This document shows, piece by piece, positions 24,378-34,002 of a stretch of 64,000 nucleotides of DNA. This DNA is from Virgibacillus natechei (lineage in GTDB: Bacteria; Bacillota; Bacilli; Bacillales; Amphibacillaceae): NCBI RefSeq assembly GCF_026013645.1, contig NZ_CP110224.1:1-64000 (forward strand), in the 5' to 3' direction. How positions within the stretch are numbered: the stretch's first letter is position 1; every line of letters starts with the position of its first letter. Position numbers and translations under genes: made by a program. The notes beneath the pieces were generated by a model. The model had not been told where the DNA came from, did no database searches, and was given only the letters and a program-made list of their open reading frames with translations.

Positions 24378-25586
24378 ATGACAGTAGTAACAACAAATAG
24401 TTTAGAGACAGTCAAAAAGAGTATTTTAGATAATATTGAGGAAAATAAACAACGCTACATTCAAACAAGTCATGATATCCATGACAATCCTGAAATTGGC
24501 AATGAAGAACATTTTGCTTCTACGTATTTAACTAGCATATTGGAGGATGAAGGCTTTCATATAGAGAAAGGTGTTGCGGGACATGAAACGGCCTTTTTGG
24601 CTAAGAAGAAAGGGCAGAAGGATGGACGAACGATTGGATTTTTAGCAGAATATGATGCACTTCCTGAAATTGGTCACGCCTGTGGTCACAATATTATTGG
24701 AACAACGAGTGTGGCTGCTGCTGTGGCATTAAGTAAGGTTATTGATGAAGTTGGTGGAGAGCTTGTTGTGCTAGGGACACCTGCAGAGGAAGGTGGACCA
24801 AATGGAAGTGCGAAAGGAAGCTTTGTGAAGGCAGGTTTAGTGGAAGGTATTGATGCAGCCATTATGCTTCATCCAGGAGCAGAAACCAATCTTACAGGCC
24901 CAACCTTAGCTGTTGACCCACTAGATTTCGAGTTTTTTGGAAAACCTGCACATGCTTCCGCACATCCGGAAAAAGGGATTAATGCATTAGATGGCGTTCT
25001 TCAATTATTTAACGGGATCAATGCATTGCGTCAGCATCTACCATCTGATGTACGAATTCACGGTATTATTACTGATGGCGGGGACGCACCAAATATTGTG
25101 CCTGAATATGCGAAAGCCAGATTTTTCATACGTGCAGCTTCAAGAACGGTGTTAAATGACGTGACGAAGAAAGTAAAAGCGATCGCTGAAGGTGCTGGGC
25201 TTTCAACAGGTGCAACCGTTCACGTTAGTGCGTTTCAAAATGAAGTGGATAATTTCATTTTAAATAATAGCTTTGATCAGGTGTTTAAAGGGGTCATTGA
25301 AGATTTAGGAGAAACCGTTGATACAGCAGAAAGAGAGGCACTAGGATCTACAGATGCAGGAAATATAAGCCAGGTTGTCCCAACAATTCACCCACATATT
25401 AAAATAGGTTCAAGTGATTTAATCGGACATACGGTAGAATTTAGAGAAGCAGCTCGCTCCCAACAAGGCGATCAAGCATTGATTTTAGGGGCAAAGGCAG
25501 CGGCCTTAACGATGTTAGAGGTTCTTACAAATAAAGCCACATTTGGTGAAATTCATCAAGAGTTTGTAGATCGATCAAAAGGCTAA
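24378..25586 (+). CDS. M20 family metallo-amidohydrolase
   Basis: The 402-residue product is an M20D-type metal-dependent amidohydrolase of the AbgB/N-acyl-amino-acid hydrolase group: metal ligands in HACGHN and PAEEGG, dimerisation domain near 190-310, and a late EFR(E)AAR stretch. Being last in the SAM-controlled metNIQ unit, it may release methionine or another sulfur amino acid from an N-acylated or peptide form; that substrate is inferred from position only. The ATG at 24378 is chosen because GAGGTGA lies just upstream; an earlier GTG is in frame. Confidence 0.85.
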   Translation: MTVVTTNSLETVKKSILDNIEENKQRYIQTSHDIHDNPEIGNEEHFASTYLTSILEDEGFHIEKGVAGHETAFLAKKKGQKDGRTIGFLAEYDALPEIGHACGHNIIGTTSVAAAVALSKVIDEVGGELVVLGTPAEEGGPNGSAKGSFVKAGLVEGIDAAIMLHPGAETNLTGPTLAVDPLDFEFFGKPAHASAHPEKGINALDGVLQLFNGINALRQHLPSDVRIHGIITDGGDAPNIVPEYAKARFFIRAASRTVLNDVTKKVKAIAEGAGLSTGATVHVSAFQNEVDNFILNNSFDQVFKGVIEDLGETVDTAEREALGSTDAGNISQVVPTIHPHIKIGSSDLIGHTVEFREAARSQQGDQALILGAKAAALTMLEVLTNKATFGEIHQEFVDRSKG

Positions 25587-25635
25587 CTACTTAAAAGGGG
25601 GTCTGTCTCGTCATAAAGGGTTCAGTTTAGGGAGA

Positions 25636-25919
25636 GAAAATATAAAATCCAAGGATACAAATCACAATTGATTATATAATGCGTTATACCATGATTTTTA
25701 AGAAATTGAAGCACAGGCTCATGATAGTGTCCGGTAGATTCAAAGATGATAGCCGGAGTCTAACCCGAAACCCGTTCCACTTCTTGATAAAAACGATGAA
25801 ATACGTGAAGCCCCTGTAGGTCGTGAGCAAATTTAAAGCTTTGCTTATAAGTTTGTTTCGTAAAAAAGCTTGGACCTGGCTTTCGCCTTTTGCGACATCC
25901 AGACCATAACAGGATCCAT
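25636..25919 (-). pseudogene. IS110-family transposase remnant
   Basis: On the minus strand, fragments of an IS110-type DEDD transposase N-terminus are readable in shifting frames: MDPV, then YGLDVAKGESQVQAFL, then FAHDLQGLHVFHRFYQEVE and ESTGHYHEPVLQFLKNHGI. At least two frameshifts and one stop break it, and only about 90 of some 400 codons remain. The sequence 25920-26110, upstream of its start, is a non-coding insertion-sequence end rich in short palindromes. The rest of the gap 25587-26331 holds no gene apart from the Zur box. Confidence 0.8.
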
Positions 25920-26269
25920 ATGAATCACAACTCCTTTAATAGATTCGCCGGTGCGCCCCTACATCACTTGTAGTGTCATAGCTTCGCTTGTTATGCGGGA
26001 TCGTGTCCCAAGCAGCCTCAAACATGTTTCTACAAGGAGGGGGTGGACAGTATTACGGACGGGATCAGTGTCCCACGGGCGCGATAACCGAATAAATATG
26101 TGCCGCAATAGGGCCATTTAACGGAATAAAAATAGTGAATTTAGTAACGCAATATATGGGGATCCGAGATATATGCAAAATTAGGACATAGTCTAGATAA
26201 TTGATCCAGGTCACATTATATAAGAGGATTCAGCGCTTTTGTTATCATTCTGGTCAAACTATGCGATAT

Positions 26270-26290
26270 AAATCATAATCATTACGATTT
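26270..26290 (+). promoter_or_regulatory. Zur box upstream of the PBP gene
   Basis: The core TCATAATCATTACGA differs at one base from the Bacillus Zur consensus TCGTAATnATTACGA and is flanked by AAA and TTT as in the long form. A -10-like TATAAT lies at 26296-26301, so Zur bound here would cover the -35 area. The ATG is 42 bases beyond the box. Confidence 0.8.
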
Positions 26291-26331
26291 AACAATATAA
26301 TGATTTTATAAAGTCATAAAGGGGATGAAGA

Positions 26332-28269
26332 ATGAAACGCGTATCCACTACCACTGTAAAAAAACGAATCGTTACTGTTTTTCTTTTTGGGCTACTATTA
26401 TTAGGTGTCATTGTTTTTCGTTTGGGGTATGTTCAATTTGTACTTGGTGAAGAACTAATGGAAAAAGCCGATGAATCATGGAGCAGGGATATAACCTTTG
26501 AACCTGACCGTGGTAATATACTTGACAGAAATGGAGATGTTTTAGCAGAGAATGTTTCTGCCCCTTCTGTCATGGTCGTACCTAGACAAATAGAGAACCC
26601 AGAAGAAACCGCTGAAAGAATTGCAAACATTTTAGAGCTACCTGTAGATGAAGCTTACGGGTATCTTACAGAAAATGAGAACATCGTTCGGATTCATCCG
26701 GAAGGCAGAAAGATTTCCGAAAATCAAGAAGAAGCACTTCGAACACTTAATACTGATGGCCTTTATTTAGCCAAAGATTCAAAGCGTCACTATCCATATG
26801 ATGATAATTTGGCGCATGTTTTAGGATTTACAGGGATTGACAACCAGGGATTAATGGGGCTGGAGCTTTATTATGATGATAACCTGAGTGGGGAGGAAGG
26901 GAGCTTGTCTTATTATTCCGATGCAAAAGGTGGGAGACTAGATCAGCTTGCTGACAGTTATACATCACCGGAGGACGGCTTAAATTTAAAGACAACCATT
27001 GATTCAAAGGTGCAAACAATAATTGAGCGAGAACTCGACTTGGCTGTATCGCAATATAATCCGGATCAAGCGCTTGCTATTGCTGTGAATCCGAAAACAG
27101 GCGGGGTTTTGGGCATGTCGTCAAGACCCACATTCAATCCTGAAAACTACCAGGAAGTGGATGCTTCTATTTTTGACCGAAACCTGCCTATTTGGAGTAC
27201 GTATGAGCCAGGGTCAACGTTTAAGATCATTACATTGGCTGCAGCTTTAGAAGAAAATGTTGTGGATTTAAGGGAAGATACATTCTATGACCCAGGTTAT
27301 ATTATGGTTGATGGTGTCAGGATTAATTCATGGAAAAAAGGTGGGCATGGTGAGCAAACCTTCTTAGAAGTTGTTCAAAACTCCTCTAACCCCGGTTTTG
27401 TTGTGTTAGGGCAAAAGCTTGGAGAAGAAAAACTGTTTAGCTATATTCGAAACTTTGGTTTTGGTAAAAAAACAGGTATTGATCTACAGGGTGAAGGAAA
27501 TGGAATTCTGTTTGATCCCGAAGACATTGGTCAGGTTGAGCTGGCAACCACTTCTTTCGGTCAGGGTGTATCTGTAACGCCTATACAGCAAGTGATGGCC
27601 ATATCTGCTGCCGTTAATGGTGGTGAACTATACCAGCCTTTTATTGCGAAAGAATGGATTGATCCGCAAACGAATGAAGTCGCTGAAAAAGTCGAACCGA
27701 TATTAAAAGAAAACGTGATTACGGAATCCACATCCGAAGAAGTTCGTCATGCGCTTGAAAGTGTCGTTGCCGAGGGAACCGGCCGACCGGCTTACGTTGA
27801 CGGTTATCGTGTAGGTGGAAAAACAGGAACAGCCCAAAAAGTAGGTCCAGACGGGAATTATATGCAGAATAATTATATCGTATCGTTTATGGGTTTTGCT
27901 CCAGCTGATGATCCGGAAATTGTCGTTTATGTAGCGGTGGATAATCCGAAAGACACTGTTCAATTTGGCGGTGTTGTCAGTGCGCCAATTGCCGGAACGA
28001 TTATTGGCGACAGTTTGCGGGCAATGGGGGTTGAACCGCGTGAAGGCGGACCGGATAGGGAATATACCTGGCCGGAGCAGCCAAAAGTTGAAGTTCCGGA
28101 TTTAATCGGACTTAACAAAAATGAATTGACCGAATACCAGACAAATTTATCAATCGAAACAAGCGGATCCGGTGAACATATCATTGATCAGGCACCAAGT
28201 CCAGATACTCAGTTGGAGGAAGGATCAACGGTAAGAATCTATCTATCTGACGAAAATGGTCGTGAATGA
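26332..28269 (+). CDS. Class B penicillin-binding protein, SpoVD/PBP2B-like
   Basis: A 645-residue peptidoglycan transpeptidase with one membrane span (about 12-32), a pedestal/dimerisation domain with RGNILDRNGDVLAEN near 60, and a transpeptidase domain with GSTFK (Ser295), SSN in NSSNPGFV and KTGTAQ near 497. One PASTA domain follows (about 585-640: VEVPDLIGL). Length and the single PASTA resemble SpoVD, but the gene is outside the mur cluster. The ribosome site AAGGGGATG precedes the ATG. A Zur box overlaps its promoter, linking it to zinc starvation. A terminator follows. Confidence 0.93.
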   Translation: MKRVSTTTVKKRIVTVFLFGLLLLGVIVFRLGYVQFVLGEELMEKADESWSRDITFEPDRGNILDRNGDVLAENVSAPSVMVVPRQIENPEETAERIANILELPVDEAYGYLTENENIVRIHPEGRKISENQEEALRTLNTDGLYLAKDSKRHYPYDDNLAHVLGFTGIDNQGLMGLELYYDDNLSGEEGSLSYYSDAKGGRLDQLADSYTSPEDGLNLKTTIDSKVQTIIERELDLAVSQYNPDQALAIAVNPKTGGVLGMSSRPTFNPENYQEVDASIFDRNLPIWSTYEPGSTFKIITLAAALEENVVDLREDTFYDPGYIMVDGVRINSWKKGGHGEQTFLEVVQNSSNPGFVVLGQKLGEEKLFSYIRNFGFGKKTGIDLQGEGNGILFDPEDIGQVELATTSFGQGVSVTPIQQVMAISAAVNGGELYQPFIAKEWIDPQTNEVAEKVEPILKENVITESTSEEVRHALESVVAEGTGRPAYVDGYRVGGKTGTAQKVGPDGNYMQNNYIVSFMGFAPADDPEIVVYVAVDNPKDTVQFGGVVSAPIAGTIIGDSLRAMGVEPREGGPDREYTWPEQPKVEVPDLIGLNKNELTEYQTNLSIETSGSGEHIIDQAPSPDTQLEEGSTVRIYLSDENGRE

Positions 28270-28369
28270 AGGTGAAATTTGCTAGAATGTAAAAGTTAAT
28301 AGACGAGGAAGGGAGCTCTATCCTCTTAAAATAGGATGATGGGCAGAATAAATATGTAGAAAAATATTT

Positions 28370-28440
28370 TTGATAGCCCGAGTTTCGTTATTTTTGATGG
28401 GTTTTTATCAAAAACTGCCGAAACTTGGGTTAAGGGAATG
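28370..28440 (+). terminator. Long hairpin after the PBP gene
   Basis: AGCCCGAGTTTCG and CGAAACTTGGGTT face each other around an inner hairpin with TTTTTGATGGG/TTTTTATCAAAAA. A T-run occurs within about 15 bases. It probably ends the PBP transcript. Confidence 0.6.
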
Positions 28441-28701
28441 TTTTTTAAGCATGTTCTGTCAAATTATTATAAAGGTTTTTCTGTACTATCCTACTAAGCA
28501 ATTTAAACGCAATTACTCAAAATTTAATTATTTAAATGTATGAACTTAATTGGTGATTAGGCAAACTCATCATTCCGAATATATAATATTTTAATATAAG
28601 TAATTCTCAAAATGGTATGAGTTACACTATTCTAGCTCGTTGCCCTTTCGTGATGATGTACGAAGGTAAATTGCTCCGATATTGCATTTTCACGCGAAAA
28701 G

Positions 28702-28737
28702 TAAAATCCGTATCTATATTTAGATGCGGATTTTTTA
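28702..28737 (+). terminator. Terminator upstream of znuA
   Basis: AAATCCGTATCTA and TAGATGCGGATTTTTT form a strong stem with T-run. The gap 28270-28857 holds this, the longer hairpin above and the Zur boxes. The stretch 28440-28700 is AT-rich with no gene that I can see. Confidence 0.8.
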
Positions 28738-28770
28738 ATGAATAAATTAACAGTCGAATAAATATAATAT

Positions 28771-28814
28771 AAATCGTAATCATTCCTATTTACAAATCGT
28801 AATCATTACGATAT
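28771..28814 (+). promoter_or_regulatory. Tandem Zur boxes upstream of znuA
   Basis: Two boxes 23 bases apart: TCGTAATCATTCCTA core (28774-28788, two mismatches) and TCGTAATCATTACGA core (28797-28811, exact match to the Bacillus Zur consensus). Both carry the AAA flank. They lie 44-87 bases before the znuA ATG, over the likely promoter. Zinc-loaded Zur should repress from here. Confidence 0.9.
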
Positions 28815-28857
28815 GATGATAAAGTAAAAAAATTCAAATAGAAGGGAACATGGTGAA

Positions 28858-29907
28858 ATGAAATTTTTCCAAATTGTTTTCGCATTATTATTAGTGGGGT
28901 TGTTTGCTGTTGGCTGTTCTGAAGAAAACCAAGCTTCAACGAGTACAGATGAATCAGATCTTACTATATATACGACCATCTATCCACTTCAGTACGCAAT
29001 TGAGCAAATCGGCGGGGGAACGGTTAACGTTGAAAGCGTATATCCTGCAGGCGCAGATGCACATACATACGAGCCTACTTCAAAAGATATGACAGCCATC
29101 GCAGAAAGTGACGCCTTCATTTATTTAGGAGCTGGAATGGAAGCTTTTGCAGAAACGGTTGGGGATGCTCTTAGTTCACAAGATGTAAGTTTAATGGAGA
29201 TTGGCGAACACGAGGAACTTTTCACAGCATACGAGGATGAGCATGTTCACGAACACGAAGAGGAGGAAGTACATACCCATGAGTCCCATGATCATGAGTC
29301 CCACGATGAAGAAGGAAATGGTGGTCATGAAGATGAAAAGCAAGACGAACATGCGGGCCACTCCCATGATGGGCACAACCATGGTGACCATGATCCGCAT
29401 TTTTGGTTCGATCCGCTGCGAATGATTGAAGCAGCTGAAATTATCAAGGATGAACTCATTGCCTTGAATCCAAGTAAAGAGGCTGATTACAATGAAAACT
29501 TTGAAAGCCTAAGGTCAAATCTAATCGAACTGGATGACCAATATACAGAAATATTGGGGGAAAAGGAAAATAAACAGGTCCTTGTATCACATGCTGCATT
29601 TGGATATTGGGAAGAACGCTATGATATCGAACAAATAGCAGTGAATGGTTTGTCCACTGAAAACGAACCATCCCAAAAGGAATTGATAGAAATAATCGAT
29701 CAGGTAGAAGAAAATAATCTTAAATACATTCTTTTTGAACAAAATAGTTCAAATCGCGTAACTAAAGTTATACAGGAAGAAGTCGGCCTGGAACCGTTAA
29801 CGATTCATACGCTAGAGGTATTGAGCGAAGAAGATATTACGAATAACAAAGACTATCTTTCTTTAATGAATGATAACTTAGAAGTTTTGGATCAAGCAAC
29901 AAAATAA
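28858..29907 (+). CDS. znuA: Zinc ABC transporter substrate-binding lipoprotein
   Basis: A 349-residue ZnuA/AdcA-type receptor that captures extracellular zinc. It has a lipoprotein signal ([10 protein letters not shown], Cys at 20), the metal-binding histidine in [11 protein letters not shown], a long His/Asp/Glu-rich loop (about 122-180: repeats of [23 protein letters not shown]), then DPHFWFDP and SHAAFGY with further ligands. No ZnuB or ZnuC genes are adjacent, so it must use a permease encoded elsewhere. Tandem Zur boxes lie upstream. Confidence 0.93.
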   Translation: MKFFQIVFALLLVGLFAVGCSEENQASTSTDESDLTIYTTIYPLQYAIEQIGGGTVNVESVYPAGADAHTYEPTSKDMTAIAESDAFIYLGAGMEAFAETVGDALSSQDVSLMEIGEHEELFTAYEDEHVHEHEEEEVHTHESHDHESHDEEGNGGHEDEKQDEHAGHSHDGHNHGDHDPHFWFDPLRMIEAAEIIKDELIALNPSKEADYNENFESLRSNLIELDDQYTEILGEKENKQVLVSHAAFGYWEERYDIEQIAVNGLSTENEPSQKELIEIIDQVEENNLKYILFEQNSSNRVTKVIQEEVGLEPLTIHTLEVLSEEDITNNKDYLSLMNDNLEVLDQATK

Positions 29908-29966
29908 TTAACCGAAGTGCCCCCAAATCGAAGTGGCTGGGGGAACTAGATGAAGGAGCCGTGAGA

Positions 29967-30269
29967 ATGCTGCTGCGACAAAATAAAATTCCCGTCACAA
30001 TTTTAACAGGATTTTTAGGAAGTGGAAAAACAACGTTACTGAATCACATTCTTAGTGAAAATTAACATAACAAGACAGCAATTATAAGGAATTCTCTATA
30101 TTTCAGGTATGGGTGAACGAGTTGTCTTTCAAGGGGTTCATATGCTGTTTTCTGGAACAAACGACCGAGTATGGAAACCAGGAGAACCGAACGCAGTGAA
30201 TTGGTTTTCATCGGAAATAATTTAACTAAGAACGAACTGGAAAAGGGATTTCATTATTGCGTACAGTAA
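29967..30269 (+). pseudogene. Decayed COG0523 (YciC-like) GTPase gene
   Basis: An ATG with GAAGGAG upstream starts [18 protein letters not shown] and [14 protein letters not shown], the N-terminus and Walker A of a COG0523 metal-chaperone GTPase, then stops at a TAA. Beyond a frameshift and a large internal deletion, the C-terminus remains in another frame: MGERVVFQGVHMLFSG, then RTERSELVFIGNNLTK and ELEKGFHYC, ending at 30269. About 100 of ~400 codons survive. It differs in sequence from the intact paralogue at 30619. Confidence 0.85.
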
Positions 30270-30288
30270 AGAAAAAATTTTACGCTAT

Positions 30289-30309
30289 AAACCGTAATGA
30301 TTACGGTTT
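30289..30309 (+). promoter_or_regulatory. Zur box upstream of rpsN
   Basis: A perfect palindrome with core CCGTAATGATTACGG and flanks AAA/TTT. Two symmetric changes from the Zur consensus keep the dyad. It lies 20 bases before the rpsN ATG, immediately upstream of the ribosome site, and should control rpsN and the GTPase gene that follows. Confidence 0.87.
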
Positions 30310-30329
30310 GATAGTTGGGAGGAATGACA

Positions 30330-30599
30330 ATGGCTAAAAAATCAAAAATAGCAAAAGAAAAAAAACGACAAGCAATGGTTGAAAAATATGCTGAAATCAG
30401 GAGAGAATTAAAGGCAAAAGGTGACTATGAAGCTCTTAGAAAGCTCCCAAGAGATTCCTCGCCAACTCGTCTACATCATCGTTGTGAAATAACTGGACGG
30501 CCAAGAGGGTATATGCGCAAGTTTGGGATTTCTCGAATTGCTTTTAGAGAATATGCACATAAAGGCCAAATTCCAGGAATAAAGAAATCAAGCTGGTAA
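30330..30599 (+). CDS. rpsN: Ribosomal protein S14, zinc-independent paralogue
   Basis: An 89-residue S14 of the long C-minus type: [13 protein letters not shown] start, [20 protein letters not shown], and [17 protein letters not shown], with only one cysteine and no CxxC pairs. Such copies replace the zinc-containing S14 when zinc is short, as B. subtilis RpsNB (YhzA) does. The ATG at 30330 follows GGGAGG; an upstream in-frame start would overlap the Zur box area. The GTPase gene starts 20 bases after the stop. Confidence 0.95.
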   Translation: MAKKSKIAKEKKRQAMVEKYAEIRRELKAKGDYEALRKLPRDSSPTRLHHRCEITGRPRGYMRKFGISRIAFREYAHKGQIPGIKKSSW

Positions 30600-30618
30600 G
30601 ATCGAAAGGATGGAAGAG

Positions 30619-31815
30619 ATGAATAAGATTCCAGTGACTGTTTTAAGTGGTTATTTAGGAGCAGGTAAGACAACATTGCTGAATCATGTTTTACATAATT
30701 GTGAAGGCATGAAGATTGCTGTGATTGTCAACGATATGAGTGAACTTAATATTGATAGTGAACTCGTACAGAAACAAGGTGGATTCTCGAGGGCAGAAGA
30801 GAGATTAGTTGAGATGTCGAATGGCTGCATTTGCTGTACGTTAAGAGAAGATTTGCTCGTGGAAGTAGAAAAACTGGCTGAACAAGGGGAAATTGATTAT
30901 CTCTTAATTGAATCATCCGGAATTAGTGAACCGATTCCCGTTGCTCAAACATTTACTTATATTGATGAAGAACTCGGAATTGATTTGAGCCGTTTTTGTG
31001 AATTGGACACCATGGTGACCGTTGTGGATGCCAATCGATTTTGGCATGATTTCGAGTCTGGCGATTCCTTGCTGGATCGTAAAGAAGCTGTTTCTGAAAA
31101 TGACACCCGTGAAATTGCTGATCTATTAATTGACCAGATTGAATTTTGTGATGTCCTGATCCTCAATAAATGTGACCTAATTTCACCAGAAGAATTAGAA
31201 AAACTGGAAAATGTGTTACGGATATTACAGCCAGTTGCAAAGATAATTAAATCTATCAATTGCAAGGTCAGTTTAAACGAAATTATGAACACAGGATTAT
31301 TTGATTTCCAGAAAGCGAGTGAATCACCCGGGTGGCTTCGCGAATTAAACATCGGTCCAGCTGATCATACACCGGAAACAGAAGAATATGGTATCTCTTC
31401 CTTTGTCTATTCAAGAAAGCAGCCTTTCCATTCAGAGCGTTTTTATAACTGGTGCGGCGCGATGCCGATGCAAATTATCCGGGCAAAAGGGATTGCCTGG
31501 TGTGCGACTAGAAATGATCTGGCATTACTATTGTCACAGGCAGGTCCGTCGGTAAGTATTGAACCAATGGCTTATTGGGTCGCATCACTTCCGGAAACGG
31601 AGCAAAAGGAAATAATTAAACAAGATCCATCGCTTCAGGGTGAATGGGATAAGGAATATGGTGACCGTTTTACAAAACTGGTATTTATCGGAACGAAATT
31701 AGAGGTTGAGTTAATCACGAAAGAGCTGGATGCATGTTTATTGACAGACGAAGAATTCCATAGCGACTGGAATGGACTGCCTGACCCATTTTCCTGGGAA
31801 TTAAATCCTGGATAA
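30619..31815 (+). CDS. COG0523 family GTPase (zinc metallochaperone type)
   Basis: A 398-residue G3E GTPase. It has Walker [10 protein letters not shown] at 10-18, the metal-binding [11 protein letters not shown] near 72 (CxCC), Walker B-like IESSGISEP near 98, the base-recognition NKCD near 187 and a C-terminal CobW_C domain (about 255-395). Family members under Zur control (B. subtilis YciC, Zng1) are thought to deliver zinc to client enzymes in starvation. The start at 30619 is chosen because AAAGGA lies 8 bases upstream. It is probably co-transcribed with rpsN from the Zur-controlled promoter. Confidence 0.92.
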   Translation: MNKIPVTVLSGYLGAGKTTLLNHVLHNCEGMKIAVIVNDMSELNIDSELVQKQGGFSRAEERLVEMSNGCICCTLREDLLVEVEKLAEQGEIDYLLIESSGISEPIPVAQTFTYIDEELGIDLSRFCELDTMVTVVDANRFWHDFESGDSLLDRKEAVSENDTREIADLLIDQIEFCDVLILNKCDLISPEELEKLENVLRILQPVAKIIKSINCKVSLNEIMNTGLFDFQKASESPGWLRELNIGPADHTPETEEYGISSFVYSRKQPFHSERFYNWCGAMPMQIIRAKGIAWCATRNDLALLLSQAGPSVSIEPMAYWVASLPETEQKEIIKQDPSLQGEWDKEYGDRFTKLVFIGTKLEVELITKELDACLLTDEEFHSDWNGLPDPFSWELNPG

Positions 31816-31865
31816 TGGGTATACATTGGGGATTTTCCCCGTTGTAAAGATATATGGATAATACT

Positions 31866-31884
31866 AATCGTAAACATAACCATT
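31866..31884 (+). promoter_or_regulatory. Degenerate Zur box upstream of zinT
   Basis: AATCGTAAACATAACCATT keeps the left half of the Zur dyad exactly and three changes lie in the rest. Its position, 21 bases before the ATG, and the neighbouring Zur sites make it plausible, but alone it would be weak evidence. Confidence 0.5.
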
Positions 31885-31904
31885 TGGAGAGAAGGAGTGT
31901 TATA

Positions 31905-32672
31905 ATGAAAATTTCATTTGCAAAGGGGTTAAGTATATTAACTTTTAGTTCATTACTAATATTGGTGGGCTGTCAGACTTCAGGTTCATCCGAAGGCGAG
32001 TCTAATGAAGCAACACCATCCTCATCAGCTGCAGAAGGCTCTTCTGAATCACAAGAGCAAACATCTGAAAGTCACACACATGAAAGTGAACACGACCATG
32101 ATCACGATCATAGTCATGCACATGATGAAGAAACAGAACAAATTTATAACGGCTATTTTGAAGACAGTCAAGTAAAGGATCGTTCACTTTCCGATTGGGG
32201 AGGAGACTGGCAATCTGTATATCCATATCTACAAAATGGTACGCTTGACGAGGTGTTTACTTATAAAGCGGAACATGAAGGTGACATGACAGCTGAAGAA
32301 TATAGGGATTATTATAATGAAGGGTATCAAACAGACGCTGATCGCATTGTGATTGAAGAGGATGTTGTAACATTTTTCAAGAACGGAGAAGAATATTCTG
32401 GTGAGTACATCGATGATGGTTACGAGATTCTAACATATGATGCTGGAAATAGAGGAGTAAGATATATATTTAAATTAGCAGAAGAAGCTGAAGGAGTTCC
32501 TCAGTATATTCAATTTAGTGATCATAGTATCTATCCCACTGAAGCTAGTCACTATCACCTGTATTGGGGAGACGACCGTGAATCTTTACTAGATGAAGTC
32601 ACTAACTGGCCTACCTATTACCCGTCAGAAATGGATGGACATGATATTGCCCTTGAAATGATGGCGCATTAA
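31905..32672 (+). CDS. zinT: ZinT-domain zinc-binding lipoprotein
   Basis: A 255-residue lipoprotein: signal with LILVGC (Cys at 23), a Ser/Glu-rich linker, a His-rich zinc-collecting stretch near 65-80 (HESEHDHDHDHSHAHDE), then a ZinT domain (about 85-255) with the family features IYNGYFEDSQVKDRSLSDW, GDWQSVYPYL, and the late SHYHLYWGDD histidines. ZinT, like the C-terminal half of streptococcal AdcA, binds zinc and passes it to ZnuA-type receptors. The ribosome site GAAGGAG precedes the ATG. Confidence 0.92.
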   Translation: MKISFAKGLSILTFSSLLILVGCQTSGSSEGESNEATPSSSAAEGSSESQEQTSESHTHESEHDHDHDHSHAHDEETEQIYNGYFEDSQVKDRSLSDWGGDWQSVYPYLQNGTLDEVFTYKAEHEGDMTAEEYRDYYNEGYQTDADRIVIEEDVVTFFKNGEEYSGEYIDDGYEILTYDAGNRGVRYIFKLAEEAEGVPQYIQFSDHSIYPTEASHYHLYWGDDRESLLDEVTNWPTYYPSEMDGHDIALEMMAH

Positions 32673-33478
32673 TTTAAGGGTCAGAATGATTATCACTTTG
32701 TCAATAAGTTAACATTAAAAATATACTCTTATATTAACAAATGCTTTTATGGAATAAGGTTCGCAAGAATAATCCAACTTTTTTAAATAGGAATTCAATT
32801 ATTATTGATTTTTATTGAATTTAGGCTTTATAAGCCCATTTTGTTTAAACTTTATTTTAAACCAACATATTTCATTGGGAGATAATGAATTGAGAGACAC
32901 ATGTATATATGCAATGACAAGATAGTTCTACAATACGATCAGGCGCGTTTCTAAAATAATAAGTCGTTCTGCTGGGGGCAAAAACATGTGTGTTGTTAGT
33001 TTTTAAAACTAACAACAAACTAACTAAAAATGTATTCAACCCTGAGTATATACGAAAACAAGTTTGTTTTCAGTAATTAACATTACTTAATACCATACTA
33101 GAAAATGGTTTATTGAAAATTTACGTATTTGTTTGGAATATGGGCGGCATGATGTTATCATCCCCCTAAGACCTTGATGTAATAGGATTTGGTGAATAGT
33201 TGATAGCAAAATGCTAACTTCCGTTCATTTGATTAGCCATATATAAAATTTTAGATATAAATTTAAAATGAAGTTGCGAATATTTCCCCCTTTGGATATG
33301 ATATCTAAAGGGGATTTCTTATGTTTTAAAAATAAAATAAGTATTCAAGAATAGGGCCATTTTGTGGAAGAAATTTACTTAAAGTAACTGATTAGTTAGT
33401 GAAAGAACGAAATTCAAAAAGATTCCTTGTAGTACGATGAAAACTGTTAGTAAAAATATTATTTTGGCGGTGTAATTT
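32673..33478. other. Gene-poor stretch with two hairpins
   Basis: No convincing gene lies on either strand. A perfect 9-bp dyad GTTGTTAGT/ACTAACAAC at 32992-33016 and a terminator-like stem CCCCTTTGGATAT/ATATCTAAAGGGG at 33287-33313 are visible. The rest is AT-rich. The GNAT gene promoter probably lies in the last 100 bases. Confidence 0.6.
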
Positions 33479-33973
33479 ATGAACAACAGTCCTATTGTGA
33501 AAGAATACTCTTATGAGAATCAAGTTCAAGTTGTAGATTTAATTCTTCAAATTCAACAACAGGAATACAACATATCAATAACAAAGGATGACCAGCCCGA
33601 TTTGTTTACCATAGAAGAGTATTATCAGACGGGTAATGGTAACTTTTGGATTGCTCTTTATGATAAAAATGTAGTTGGTACAATCAGCCTTTTAGACATA
33701 GGAAATAATCAAGTAGCATTAAGAAAGATGTTTGTAAATAAAGAATATCGAGGAGCAATATATAAAACTGCAAGACTTTTGTTAGATACTGCAATTAAAT
33801 GGGCAAAAGAACGTCCAATTAAAGCAATATTTCTAGGAACTACTCCGCAATTTTTGGCAGCTCATAGGTTTTATGAAAAAAATGGATTTATAAATATAGA
33901 CCTTAATGATTTACCTGAGCATTTTCCAGTGTTACAGGTTGATAAAAAGTTCTATAAGTATGTGCTTGAATAA
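33479..33973 (+). CDS. GNAT family N-acetyltransferase
   Basis: A 164-residue acetyl-CoA-dependent N-acyltransferase. Visible features are the beta-4 strand FWIALYDKNVVGTISLLDIG, the acetyl-CoA loop region LRKMFVNKEYRGAIYKTARLLLDTA (motif A, although the usual GxGxG is poor), and HRFYEKNGF near 139. The substrate cannot be told. The start has GGCGGTG upstream. It stands alone between the zinc island and the group II intron. Confidence 0.88.
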   Translation: MNNSPIVKEYSYENQVQVVDLILQIQQQEYNISITKDDQPDLFTIEEYYQTGNGNFWIALYDKNVVGTISLLDIGNNQVALRKMFVNKEYRGAIYKTARLLLDTAIKWAKERPIKAIFLGTTPQFLAAHRFYEKNGFINIDLNDLPEHFPVLQVDKKFYKYVLE

Positions 33974-34002
33974 ATAAAGAGAGAAAAATGTATTTAACAA
34001 AC

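Noticed and set aside
32690..32710. GAATGATTATCACT as a possible Fur or PerR box
   Set aside because: Only part of a dyad is present and it lies just after zinT, far from any gene start on either strand.
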